Shown one piece after another: positions 36,707 to 48,689 of a DNA stretch of 64,000 nucleotides. The position numbers and the translations under genes are program-made. The stretch comes from Ailurus styani (taxonomy: Eukaryota; Chordata; Mammalia; Carnivora; Ailuridae): positions 1,031,276-1,095,275 of the forward strand of contig LNAC01000339.1 in the NCBI GenBank assembly GCA_002007465.1. The letters run 5' to 3'. Position 1 is the first letter of the stretch, and each line of letters opens with the position of its first letter. A model generated the notes under the pieces. It was not told where the DNA came from. It saw nothing but the letters and a program-made list of their open reading frames with translations, and made no database searches.

Positions 36707-36850
36707 ACAGTGCTTCTCAAACTTTAATATGCATGTAAGTTACCTAGAGAACTCACTAAATTGCAGCTTTTGATTTAGTAGATCTGGGTGCACCTGAGAA
36801 TCTGCATTTGTAACAAGCTTCCAGGTGAAGGAGAACCATTTTAAAGCAAC
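36707..36850. mobile_element. Second MER5-like DNA transposon copy
   Basis: TGCTTCTCAAACTTTAATATGC, GATTTAGTAGATCTGGGTGC, CTGAGAATCTGCATTTGTAAC and TTCCAGGTGAAGGAGAACC match MER5A-type order. It sits immediately beside the split copy. Confidence 0.8.
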
Positions 36851-37180
36851 GAGGCTCTAAGATATGTAAATACTTAGAAATGAAATTGTAGAGATATATG
36901 TGCATCTTCAGTTTTATTAGCTGTTTTCAAATTGTTTGCAGATTTATACTATTTTTAGCATTGTATACTATTATATTTATTGATATCCTTATCACCTTGG
37001 TAGTATAAAATTTTTAAAATTTTACCAATATTATGTGTTTGAAATTATGCTGTTTTAATTTAAACTTTCATAACTATTAATGAAGTTCTACTAGTCAAAG
37101 TGGTCATTAAAGTTAACCCTTTTATGAATAAAATTCTTTTATGAATTTCCTATTTATATTCTTTATCCATTTTTTAAGAT

Positions 37181-37262
37181 TTTTTTAAAGATTTTATTTA
37201 TTTGTTTGAAAGAATGAGAGAGAAAGAGATCACACAGGAGCAGGGGCAGAGGGAGAGGGAGT
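37181..37262 (-). mobile_element. Can-SINE, antisense, truncated
   Basis: TTTTTTTAAAGATTTTATTTATTTG, GAGAGAAAGAGATCACAC, GCAGAGGGAGAGGGAG, then it stops. The tRNA-related head is absent. Confidence 0.85.
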
Positions 37263-37415
37263 GGGATTGCAACTGTTTGCTGTAGTATTTCTTCTTATAT
37301 AATGTTTTCTTTACATCTATTGACAAGATCATAATATATACTTCTTCAATATGTTTCTGTGAAGTGTTAAGCTAGTATATTATTGAACAAAATCCCCAGT
37401 CCAGGAGTATTGTAC

Positions 37416-37545
37416 TATATATGTAGATAGATATAGATACACACACACACACACAGACACCTATACATACATATATATGTATACATATTATACATATACA
37501 AATTATATATAATATATAATATATACATATTATACATATATATGT
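37416..37545. repeat. Compound (CA)n/(TA)n microsatellite
   Basis: ATAGATATAGATACACACACAC.. followed by TATATA/TACATA units. Confidence 0.92.
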
Positions 37546-37682
37546 ATAAAAATGAATTTCACTTGATGGGTTCAATATTATATTTTTTCTGTGTTCATAA
37601 GTGAAATTACTTTTCTTATATACTTCTTGTTCATTTTTAATATCACATTATGTCAGTCTCATAAAATTAATTGGTGATGTTT

Positions 37683-37910
37683 TGGAGCTTCTGGTTGGTT
37701 CAGTTGGTTGAGCATCTGACTCTTGATTTTGGCTCAGGTCTTGATCGCAGGGTCATAAGACTGAGCCCCATGTTGGGCTCTGCAATCATCTTAGAGTCTG
37801 CTTGAGATTCTTTCCCTCTCCCTCTTCCCCTTCCCCTCCCCCTGTTCTCATGCATGCTCTTGCTCTCTCTTCAATAAATAAACAAATCCTTAAAAAATAA
37901 AATAAAATAA
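37683..37910 (+). mobile_element. Can-SINE, older subfamily, with target duplication
   Basis: GGTTGGTTCAGTTGGTTGAG, ACTCTTGATTTTGGCTCAGG, CAGGGTCATAAGACTGAG, tail AATAAATAAACAAATCC. The flanks AATTAATTGGTGATGTT (to 37682) and AATGAATTAGTGATGTT (to 37927) are the duplication. Confidence 0.94.
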
Positions 37911-37929
37911 AATGAATTAGTGATGTTAG

Positions 37930-40362
37930 AGGTTAGTTCCTTAAATATTGGTAGACCTCTTTTAAAAAACTGGGCATATTATTTCTTGCTAAAAACATCC
38001 AAGTCAGTTGTTCATTATAGGCAGTCTACATTCTCTAGAAACCAGTTCTCTGTCTTGTATTTTTTATCATCTTCAATATATGATTTTCAATTCCCAAGGC
38101 CCCATGCATAGCTATGTAGGAGAAAATAACATGGAGGATCATCAATGGGAAGTTTCCTGTGGATTAAGTATGGAAGTATCACATATCACTTCTGTTCACA
38201 TTCTATTGTTTAAAACTCAGCCATGAATAACAGCAAGGGATACTGGGAAACAAGCTAGCCATGTGCCAAGAAGAGGAAATCGATTTGGTGATCGATTAGA
38301 GTACTTACTACACCCACAAAGGAACGTATTATATTTCCCTGCTACAAAAGTTGTTTTTTTCCTCCTATAAATTTTGTTTAATTCCCCTTTCTACAAAGTA
38401 TCATGCAGTGGCAAGCATACAACTCAGTCATTTAAGGTACTATTTGAGTGTTACAATTCTCGGGCTAATAGAAACAGTTTGATACTAAAATCTTAGCGCG
38501 ATGCTGCTGACTTCCTACCAAAAAGCACAATGTTATATACATAATAAATCCTCTCATCAGCTGGTGACTCTGCTGTCATTTGGTACATGTTTTCTTCAGT
38601 AAAATAACTGACTGGCAAAAACCAACCATAGCCACTGCTGTTTTTGCAATATGTTTGAAAGGCAGGTGGTCATCCCATCTCTGGAGATTAAAAGCAATTC
38701 AAAGATAAATGTTGAAAGAAAAGAGAAACCAGGGCAGAAAGTGTGTGGGTTTAGGTGTTTGTTGAAACAGGATGAGAAGGGCTCTTATGTTACTCATCAA
38801 CTGAGAAACATATTTCCATCTGTTTACACTAACACACTGATCTGGATGCATATACTGTGACTGCTATAATGCACACAAACTCCAAAATGTGCTTAGGTTT
38901 AAGCAGTTGATGTAATATTCATATTATTTTGGCAAAGAAATATATACAATTGGCCAATGGAGTTTTCAGATAACAAAGAATAGTCTCTATTTTCCCCACA
39001 AAGATATTAATCAAATGTTTTTTCCATGACAAGAATCCAACAAGAACTTACTCAGGCCTATTGTGTTTTAAGCACTGAAAGGGAGCAGTAAATCATCATT
39101 TATCCAGGCCCTTTAATGTGTCCATGGCGCTTTACTTGGATTTGTTTCCTCATCTGTATACAGTACAGCAAAGAGTCCAAGAACACAACTGTTGAAAAGT
39201 CCCAAGCATATTTGACCCAAGTACCCAGTCAATGTAGTAATCCTTTCTTTGAGTCTATTGTTCTTCCACATTCTCTGAGACTCTTATGATGATAGGGAGC
39301 TTACATTTTTATAAAACAATCTTTCATTGTGAGGACACTTCTTGTTTGGTATATATTTCATTGTAATGAACTGAAAATTACCATTATTCTGTTTACTGGA
39401 ACAAATTAGAACAAATTCATAGATCAATAAGAAAATAGTCTTTCCTTACATTTCTTATCTTGTATAAACTTTCTTAGCTCCTTAAGTTGTGCCTTTACAT
39501 GGCACTGTATCTGGGCACTTTACTTTCTCACTAACCTCTAATTGAGAAATAACATGTCAGTGTTTCACTCTTACATTGTAAAGACTATAACTGAACACAT
39601 GACCCTTGATACAGTTTTATCAATAAATATGCTTCTGAGAGTCTTATCCAAATTATTTAAAATTGAGGAAAGGAATGTGCCAAACACAGATTCCTATGGC
39701 ACTCCTCTAATATTCATCCTATTCACCTCATATTCACATGATCATATTCACATGAATCTACACCATTAATATTCACATGAATTTACCCATCAATGCTGGT
39801 TATAGTGGCTTAACCCGATAGGATTCTTCCTGACTATGTGAGTTCCTTGTCCACACTTCTCCATTTTATTGCTTAAACTATCATTAACAACTACCAAATG
39901 ACTCCTGAAATATATATATATATGTACACACACTCAATATGTTCATAGAATTATGAACAGTTAGTTAACCTACCCAAAAGGTAAATTTGGTTATGATGAC
40001 ATGGCTAAGCTTGTTCTTCATTTCTGTCAACCTTCAAAAGAAAAATTTAGATATACTTTCTACCCTTCCACTATAGTAGTATCTGTGAAAAAAAATTATG
40101 ATGGGTATAGGCAAAAATATACAATGAAAGAATTCGTGTTTATTGAGTAGATTATTTGAGTTTTCCAGTTTTCAGAAAGAAGAGAGGATTTGGCTTATTT
40201 TTGGAGGATTAGTCGAGTGATAAGACTGGAGTGTTCAAAGCAAGAAAGTTCAGTAGGTAGGAGAGGTAGTTCAGAACACTCATGCCCAAAGGAATATACT
40301 TTTCAGTCTTTACTGTGTTTTTATTTAAACCCTTAAAAATATGATAGGTCTAAGAAGCCAGA
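37930..40362. other. Longest stretch without recognised repeats
   Basis: 2.4 kb in which I could name no interspersed repeat. A degenerate ATTCACATGA-type repeat lies at about 39710-39785 and a short TA run near 39912. No exon-like homology. It is a reasonable place to look for conserved non-coding sequence, but conservation cannot be judged from one genome. Confidence 0.5.
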
Positions 40363-40378
40363 ATAAAAATGCATGATA

Positions 40379-40562
40379 GGCGCCTGGGTGGCTCAGTGGG
40401 TTAAAGCCTCTGCTTTCGGCTCAGGTCATGATCTCAGGGTACTGGGATCCAGGCCCGCATTGGGCTCTCTGCTCAGCAGGGAGCCTGCTTCCTTCTCTGC
40501 CTGCTCTCTGTCTACTTGTAATCTCTCTCTCTGTGTCAAATAAATAAATAAAATCTTTAAAG
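40379..40562 (+). mobile_element. Can-SINE, young subfamily, perfect target duplication
   Basis: GCGCCTGGGTGGCTCAGTGG, GTTAAAGCCTCTGCTTTCGG, tail CAAATAAATAAATAAAATC. AAAAATGCATGATA is identical at 40365-40378 and 40563-40576. Confidence 0.98.
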
Positions 40563-40819
40563 AAAAATGCATGATACTTTTCAGCTGGGATATGAAAATA
40601 TGTGACACACCTAGTACCTTCAAGAAGCTAAAATAAACCCATGTTTTTTTTTACTTAATACCCCAGGTAGTAGTTTACTCACAATGTCCTTTAATTTATT
40701 TTTTTTTATTCTATTTCTGTTCCTCATAATGTAGTAATTAATATGAAGAATAGCTTTTTAATGAATATGTTAATTACTATCTCTCCAAATAAGAAACACT
40801 TAGAACAGATGAAAAATTC

Positions 40820-40915
40820 TTATTCAGCACTTTCTGAGCATTTACAATGTCCAAGTATGATCCTATACAGTACTCAGGGATCAATATAAAATAGTTCCTG
40901 CATTCATATTACTTT
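40820..40915 (-). mobile_element. L2 terminal fragment, antisense
   Basis: TTCAGCACTTTCTGAGCATTTACAATGTCCAAG.. ACTCAGGGATCAATATAAAATAGTTCCTGC. Confidence 0.7.
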
Positions 40916-41044
40916 TCCAGAAATATGTAACAAATAGAAGAAATTTGGTCATGGTTTGAAAGCAAATAAAGGATGTAATTTCAGTTGTAACCAGCCAAAT
41001 AGTTCAATCAGCTATTGCAACCATGATGATATCTACAAAATGGA

Positions 41045-41395
41045 CCACGATGTTTCCCTGCTCTGTGCCTTCATACATGTGTCATTCATCTTAGAATGCA
41101 CTTCTCCAGATAGTTGCAGCATATTATTCTAAAAATTGTCTTTGTGTCTTCATCACCCCCCTTCCGTCTCTATCTGGGTTGGGTGAGTTCTGTTTGTATT
41201 TATATAATATTTTCTGTACATGTCTTTCCTATAACTTTACATAATTATATTTTTAATTTACCTCTGTTTGTTTCTTCCCATAATATATAAGCTACTGGAA
41301 AGCAGCAATTCTGTTTTATTAAATTTTAAATCACTAGCACCTATCATAGTCCCTGGTGCATAGCAAATGATAAATAAATATCTTCTAACCAAATT
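41045..41395 (+). mobile_element. L2 3' end
   Basis: TGCTCTGTGCCTTCATACATG, GAATGCACTTCTCC, TATATAAGCTACTGGAAAGCAGC, GTCCCTGGTGCATAGCAAATGATAAATAAATATC follow the L2 3' UTR. Confidence 0.8.
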
Positions 41396-41499
41396 AATAA
41401 TATATAAATCTGTATAGAGAGACCTTTTGAGGTTAGTCTTCCTATAATTACATTTGCTTCTTTATTATCATATCCTGGCATTAACAAAGGCATATAATG

Positions 41500-41640
41500 A
41501 GGTTACAGGATACATACACACATAAACACACATATCCAGTATAATATATGCCAACTACAGAACAATACACATATATGTATTTATCCATGCATACATAATT
41601 TATATATGTGCATATGTATATATAAGATATATAACCATTG
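41500..41640. repeat. (CA)/(TA)-rich low-complexity tract
   Basis: ACACACATAAACACACATATC then TATATGTGCATATG-type units. Confidence 0.7.
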
Positions 41641-41681
41641 GTTATATAGGTTTTATATTGTATTCAAAAATAGTAAATGAG

Positions 41682-41884
41682 GGCGCCTGGGTGGCTCAGT
41701 GGGTTAAAGCCTCTGCTTTTGGCTCAGGTCATGATCTCAGAGTCCTGGGATCGAGGCCCGCATAGGGCTCCCTGCTCGGCGAGGAGCCTGCTTGCCCCTC
41801 TCTCTCTGCCTGCCTCTCTGCCTCCTTGTGATCTCTCTCCCTCTGTGAAATAAATAAATAAAAATCTTTAAAAAAATAATAAAA
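41682..41884 (+). mobile_element. Can-SINE, young subfamily, perfect target duplication
   Basis: GGCGCCTGGGTGGCTCAGTG, GTTAAAGCCTCTGCTTTTGG, CTCTGCCTGCCTCTCTGCC, tail AAATAAATAAATAAAAATC. AAAAATAGTAAATGAG is identical at 41666-41681 and 41885-41900. Confidence 0.98.
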
Positions 41885-41904
41885 AAAAATAGTAAATGAG
41901 AAAA

Positions 41905-43370
41905 AGTCACCAAAGTTCAGTATTTGTATATGGATCCTCTCTATCACTTTATCATGACTTTACAAAGAATTACCCATGTATATTTTCCTTGCAAATGCTC
42001 ATTAGACTAACACCTAGATACAAGACAATTTATAATATTTAATACACTTGATGGAAATCAGTGAATTAAAAAGACACACCTTTTATTCAATGCTGATAAA
42101 ATTATGAGTATCTGAAATTTCTAGAGTTTTTGTGATTCATATTTAAATGTAAGTCCCAGAAGCTAGCCCCAGTATAAAACAATTTCTGGCAAGAGAATGA
42201 CTTTTTTTCCAATGAATAATTTAAAATGCAACTTTTTCCATGTGAACTGTCTTATATCTTGGCAGTAGGCATAGTATTTCAATAATTTATACAATTTTGA
42301 ATATAATATAGTTAATGCCATAAAAGCAATTTCTTTGATATTGAATTATAAGAGAATGCACTTAGGCCACTGTGACTAATGATCCAGGGGCCAGCAACAT
42401 GGCAAATTACCTTTTAACCCAATTTTAGAAAGAATCTGTGCATGTAACCATAGGTCTGTGCTGAGATCTCCTGGCATATAGTTGCATAATAATGCTTGGT
42501 TGTTACATTTTAAAAACATAAATAAAGCATTATCATAGAGTGAAGTAGTTAAAGAAACATGATAATTGTTTTAAAAACGTAGATAAAAATTATTTTGGTG
42601 GGAGCAGAATATTAATGAGAATCACGATTTTATTTTTTACATTTCTAAATAAAACCTATTCTCAGAATGTTTCCCACTCTGCAGATCTAATCATGGTCAT
42701 TCCATGGCAGGTGAGCGACTGCACATTCATGTGATAATGTACAGCTTTTATGAGAAACCAAGGAATGTAATGTGAAAATAGATTCCTTGGGCCCTCCAAG
42801 GCAAATGAATAGGCTCAGGGCTTGCCAGGATGTAAGGCAGAAATGGCAAGATTATAACTTCATGACTGAATACCAACTAATCAGGGCTTGCTGTGTATGG
42901 TCAGGATTTTGTAAGTATGTAACTCCATGGGACTGTTTACTCTCATAGACCATGTAGATTTCTATATCATGACAATTCTCCATCACGTGATGACCAAGTG
43001 TCTCCAAGAAGGTCAAATGTTTCTAATTCCCATAATGGTGTAATTTGGGTTGATGCCAGAAGAAGTTTACAGATACTTTAATGAGTGTATATGGCCCCCA
43101 AAAAGGAAAAATTCATGTATAAAGATCTGGCAAGCCCGAACTTCCATTTTCTAAATGGAAATTGTCCGTGATCACTGCCCTCTTCAGTTTGGTGCCCCTA
43201 TCAGGCCCTATCACTCACAGTGTAAAGGTGTACATTTTCTCTCGATCTACATTCCTCACTCATGTTTCAGCTATCTTAGTTTTTAGTACAAGCAGTCAGG
43301 GCTTTGATCTTCACAGGAAGTTTCCTCATCTGCATTTTTTTCCACTGTCTGTCTGGATGCAGCACCACAC
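41905..43370. other. Intron stretch, nothing recognised
   Basis: No gene or repeat family named. Confidence 0.45.
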
Positions 43371-43450
43371 TGTCTTTGTTGTGGTTTTATAATAGTAAGT
43401 CTTGAAGTCAGATAGTGTAAGTCTTCCAACTTTCATTTTTTTTTCCAAAC
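43370..43450 (-). mobile_element. L1 fragment, antisense
   Basis: GTTGTGGTTTTATAATAGTAAGTCTTGAAGTCAG ATAGTG..CTTCCAACTTT is a well-known antisense L1 ORF2 phrase. The fragment is short. Confidence 0.7.
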
Positions 43451-43454
43451 CATG

Positions 43455-44535
43455 CCTGAACTTAGTGATTTTAAACCACTACATTCATATATTTTACTCA
43501 TGATACTGTGATTTGGACACAGTATTTGGAGTCTTACTGGGATGACTGGAAGAGTTAAGAGCCCAGAAGAATTAGGGTGTTTCCTAGGTGTCCTTTTTGT
43601 TTCTGTTGTCTCAAAACTTCTCCAGGTGGGGTCCATGTGTTCTCTCCACCATGGTGGCTTGCGGGTAGTCAGTGCAATTATATGGCAATTCAGACCTCCA
43701 AGAGTAAGTGTACTTAGACAACAGGGAAAAAGACAAATGGTGCTTTATGATCCAATCTTAGAAGTCACACAGCATTACTTCTACCCCAATTCTATTATTT
43801 GAAGTGGCCAGAAACCTACTCAAATTACAGTAAAGGCACTACTAAGACCTCACTCATGACAGAAGAAATGGTGAAGAATTGGGAGCCATGTTAAAAAATT
43901 GCCATATAAGCCAACTAACAAAATAGCAAGTGAATGGATGGAAGAAGAAATTGGGAAATGGATGTATAGAACTCTACCCCATGATAGACCCCACTCCTGT
44001 CAACAACAACAACAAAGTCATTAGATTCTCAGTGCATTACACATAGCAGATGTCCAACAAATATTAACCTTTGCTATAGGTATCCTTTTGTTAGACATGT
44101 TTCCATTAAGAAAGGGAAGAGAACCACAATGTCCATTTTTTAATCCTTCTCTAACCACCTCCTAGCTCAGTTTCTAGAGGATGTATGAATTAGAGAATGG
44201 GGCACTGTTTTCTTTCACCACAGTTCCTTGGTGAGCTTGTTGGACCATGTGGAAATCTCTGGGATCTATGCATAAATACATGCATTAAAAGGCTTAAATG
44301 AAATATATGAAACTATTAGTAGTGATTCTCTCAAAATTGTGAGATTACATTGCACTGAGTGACATGAAAACATTCGCAGCTATTTGTAACCACCAAAGGA
44401 CAATTTTAGATGTCTCAACCTCATAGGTAATTTGGGTTTTTTTCCCCCTCATTCATATTTTTCTATATTCTTTCCAATAGAGGTGTACAACTTTCACAAT
44501 TAGAAAAAAATATTATATTCAAAGAACATAGACAC
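43455..44535. other. Intron stretch with one L2-like tail
   Basis: CTCAGTGCATTACACATAGCAGATGTCCAACAAATATTAA (about 44030) resembles the L2/MIR end. Nothing else recognised. Confidence 0.4.
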
Positions 44536-44537
44536 TA

Positions 44538-44994
44538 GAGTACTTCAGAGAAGGCATTATTTTTCTGATTGCACTGAAATGACACATCTCTTCTGCAAGT
44601 ACCAAAAACAGCATAGCAGCCTTTACATATAAAAATCTGCTCAAACATATTTATAATAGCTCAGCCTAACAAGGAAAACTCATATTGAATTGGAGCAGGT
44701 TTACCTCGTGAAATCAGGAGCCAGGTGTTACATTATAGCTCTATGAGTCCAAGGGTAGACATTGGNGAGTACTTCAGAGAAGGCATTATTTTTCTGATTG
44801 CACTGAAATGACACATCTCTTCTGCAAGTACCAAAAACAGCATAGCAGCCTTTACATATAAAAATCTGCTCAAACATATTTATAATAGCTCAGCCTAACA
44901 AGGAAAACTCATATTGAATTGGAGCAGGTTTACCTCGTGAAATCAGGAGCCAGGTGTTACATTATAGCTCTATGAGTCCAAGGGTAGACATTGG
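44538..44994. other. Perfect 228-bp direct duplication around a single N (assembly join)
   Basis: 44538-44765 and 44767-44994 appear identical base for base, separated only by N at 44766. A single unresolved base between identical copies is the mark of two contigs whose ends overlap but were abutted instead of merged. The biological sequence is probably one copy. Confidence 0.92.
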
Positions 44995-46690
44995 ACTTTC
45001 TTGTGTTTCAAAAACACTAAAGCAAGCTTTTAGCTACGGGAAATATTTGCTAAGAAGGCAGCTGAGTTCTAGTATGGCACAGCTGGACTGTTTCCTCTGG
45101 TTTATGTGGAGAATAATTCAGTGCCATGGATGAGACAAGAAAAGTTCACCCGGGCCATTCCAGAGGGCATTTGCTGGCACATTTTCAAACAGACCAGTGG
45201 AGCTGGCCACCAGGTTTTATGGGAATAGTGACAATACTGAAAGAAGTTACCTACTTTCCTTAAGAAAATTCCTGGAAGGGGTATCATTAGCCAGCTGGGT
45301 TGGAATTTTTTTAAGTTCTTAAGGTATACTGCCAAATTGTTTCCAGGAAAAAGCTCATTATTAATTCTTGATAAAATGTTACCATCACTGCAGGTTTAAA
45401 GGTATGAAATTGGTTCCTTAAGAATCCACCTCTCTAGGTATGGACACCTACATTTGTGTGCTTTAAGGAATTTCGGTTGTGATGTTCTTCCTGTGTATTT
45501 TATAGCTCTTCTCTACTAGGGAGAAGGGTGAATTAAGCAGGCATTGTAGATTCCCTGTGATATACGATTCTGCTGTAAGTGTGCTCTGGCTTTCCTGCTG
45601 TTGCTGCCTGAGGGGGAGTTGCTATTATGGTCCTGATTTTAAGCAGTATTTTATATCTTTGAACCATCCAAGTAAGTGAAGCTGAACTAGCCTGAGGTAC
45701 AGCAGGGATTTGAACTCTGGTGTATAAACACTCATGTGTACAGGCCAGATATTGATCCTCTAGCCAAAACAAAGCAAAAATAAAAATCTTTAAAATCCAA
45801 AATCTTGAAACTCTTGTATAACAATGTTATGTGTTTTTGCCTTCAAAATGTTTACAAAGCAAGTGGGAAAGTTGCCATCAACCAAAAATTTAAAAATCAT
45901 TAAATAAATGTTAAGCTACCAAAACTTATCCTTTCTAAATCATGCCCTTTATTCTTTTATTGCATTTAACCTGTATGCTAAGCCTTCTTAATATAACCTA
46001 TATACATGTAAGAAATATATATTTCTTTTGTCATGGAAAATCTATTTAGCAAATGCACCTTTCTTCAATGAGAAAATATGTCTTAAAATTTGGAGATTAC
46101 TTGCCTTTTTCTTTCATCCCCTGATGCATAGCCCATGTATTAGGTAATCAAAGTTAGATGGACAGAGGGGGAAAAGAGGGAAGCTATTTCCACGTTGATT
46201 TTTTCGATAACTCTGTGTCCTGTGAGGTTTGTTCCCCACAGAGGTTTATTTTCTTCTCTCCATCACTGACTGTCTTGCTCACTACTCTGCAGAACCAATT
46301 CTGGGTTTTCCCAAGAGAAAATTACAACCGGGAAAAAGTTGCCCATAACATCTTTCTACCTTCAGTATGCAGCCCTAAGTGTGAAAATACACGCGAGCTA
46401 TTAAGGCATGATCTCTTCCAGGGGGTAGTTACACTTTAATATTAAGCCTTGAAGGCAGATAACTGCTCTGAGGATATGAAGGAAGGCATCTATAATTACA
46501 ATGGAGACTTTAAATAAATAGGAAGGAATAGTTTATGGAGAGATCTTTCTGTCGTCCTATAAAGCTATAAAACCTTAAAGCTACATGCTACAATTTTTGG
46601 TCTAGGATCTCCTGAATCAGCCCTCCCACCACCCCATGATTATAAAACACCCATCAGATAGATTATCCTAATGATTAGCTGGAGGCAGTT
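44995..46690. other. Intron stretch, nothing firm
   Basis: A weak MIR-like segment (ACTAGCCTGAGGTACAGCAGGGATTTGAACTC, about 45688) is the only hint. No gene. Confidence 0.4.
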
Positions 46691-46699
46691 AAAAACTAC

Positions 46700-46998
46700 T
46701 GTTTTTAGCCCTCAAAGTCCACTCAAATTCCATCTGTTTCATAAAGCCTTTTCTAATATCAGTATCCCCTCTAATGTGACTTCATAGGCAGAGTTAGATT
46801 TACTACTCTGTGTTCCCAAAACAACTTATATTGCAAAACCCACTTTGTAGGATTTATGACACCATATTATAATTAATAGTGTTAGGTCTTTCACTCTTTA
46901 GACATAGACTTTATCATTAGTCTCTCTAATCTAGTCACTCTTTAGACATAGACTTTATCATTAGTCTCTCTAATCTCTAAACTCAATAAATGTTTGTT
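46700..46998 (+). mobile_element. L2 3' end with 44-bp internal tandem duplication
   Basis: CACTCAAATTCCATCTGTTTCATAAAGCC, CAAAACAACTTATATTGC, AAACTCAATAAATGTTTGTTGGATGG follow the L2 terminus. Inside it, 46891-46934 is repeated at 46935-46976 without mismatch over 42 bp. Confidence 0.82.
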
Positions 46999-47056
46999 GG
47001 ATGGTTGGATGGATGGATGGATGGATGGATGGATGGATGGATGGATGGACGGATGG
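46999..47056. repeat. (GGAT)n microsatellite
   Basis: About 13 GGAT units, one with an A-to-C change (GGAC) near 47049. It grows directly from the L2 terminal repeat. Confidence 0.96.
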
Positions 47057-47059
47057 CTT

Positions 47060-48230
47060 AAAATAGTTTACCACCTGTTTTGCCATTTTATATAGCTGAA
47101 CTCCTAAAGGACAAGGTCAACTGAGTAAAACCTGAACATAGATTTTCTAGAAAAGGAAAAACACTAAGTTAAGCAACATGATTCAAAGTTTGAACCAAAG
47201 TTTGAAAGATACATTTTTTTCCTCAAACATGTTCTTTGCCCCCAAAAGTAGTCCTGGCATATTCCATCAGTAGGTATTCACAAATCTGGCAAGTTTGCAT
47301 TTACAAGTCACACTTGGGTTATTTTTTCCTCCTATCACTATCTGAGTGATGGGATGAAGGGAGAAGCCCTAGAAATCTCTGAAATGTCATAAACTATAAA
47401 AAGTCAGCTATAGTCTATGAGCTGGAGAAAACAATGTTGCTAGTTATTTGCAAGCCAGGAAACCATCAGGCACCCACAAGCAAAGCAATTTTGGGGGAAA
47501 AAATCATGAAACAATTTCTTCTCTCAGTTTGAGAACAGCACCTTTTCCAGGAGGTTTGTTATGTAACGTAGATCTGCTTTCACTTTCTGGGGGCTGGCCA
47601 AGACTGAAAAGGAAAGTGCCAGCCTAGGGAAAGGAAGACTGTTCTTTTGATGCTGCCAGCCATTACCAGATATGGGAGTGCAAAAAAAAAGCCAATTCTC
47701 CAAAGATTTATAGTTATGTCTAGCTTGTTGACTCAAGCAGTTTGGAAAATCTTCAGAGATATAGTTGATTCGAACTAACCTAAACTCCAAGTCTGTGGAG
47801 AGGGAAAAAGAAGCAGAAATAATATGTACATACTCTTAGAGTCAAATCCTTTTGGCCCCAAATTTACATACCTTTTTAAGTAAAAAAAAAACTTTAACCA
47901 ACACATACAGTACTGTCTAAGATGTGACAGCCTGTTCTGTTGAATATACATGTATATGATTATTGTCCAATTATTTCTCTGAATTTGCATGGCAAAAACT
48001 ATGGTAAGCAGTGAAATAGGAAAACACTGTGCTTTTAAATGAGTTGAAAAGAATATTGAATCCCTAAAATTGGAAAATCCTTGAAAAAATTCACAGAGGA
48101 ACCTTGACACTATAATTACGTTTTCACTATATTCTCAGAACTTATATTATATCATCCTTGCAGTGGTATGAAATTCTATAGGAAATCTTCATTATAAAGT
48201 CAAAGAAATATTAGCTCAGCTGTAAAAAAA
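47060..48230. other. Intron stretch, nothing recognised
   Basis: No gene or repeat family named. Confidence 0.45.
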
Positions 48231-48234
48231 ACCA

Positions 48235-48680
48235 ATAAAACAAACATTTGTAGAATATCTTCCATGTGTCAGGTCCTTTTCTAGGTGTTGGTGATAGGCT
48301 GTTGAGGAAACTGGGTTCCTACCCAAGGTCTTTACTTATGTTCCATGAGGAGAAGAGGCAATAAACAAAGAAATAAATATCAATGACCTTGGCAGATTTA
48401 AAAGATGCTATACCAAAGAAACTGCAATAGGAGGACTAAGGTGGTACAGAGGGTTATAGGTGCAAGCTTTTATCTCAAAAAGACACATACTCAGAAAAGT
48501 CTCTCTTGCTTTAAGATGATCAATGCCATCAGTGACACAGGGCTTTCAGAGGAAATTTTAACCCCTTAAGATTCACTCAGAAATCCATATTTCAGAGTTT
48601 CTTCTTTGTAGTAAGTTTTGGGGGTGGAAGAAGTCACTGCGGAGAAAGGTGAGTCCAGCAGGACACTGAAGAGAAGGGAT
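48235..48680 (-). mobile_element. L2 3' region, antisense
   Basis: ACAAACATTTGTAGAATATCTTCCATGTGTCAGG, CTAGGTGTTGGTGATAGG, AGGCAATAAACAAAGAAATAAATATC and AAGTCTCTCTTGC are diverged L2 reverse-complement landmarks. The right part is uncertain. Confidence 0.7.
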
Positions 48681-48689
48681 AACATATAT

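Noticed and set aside
44538..44994. Recent segmental duplication
   Set aside because: The N exactly between two identical copies makes an unmerged contig overlap far more likely. It is reported instead as an assembly defect.
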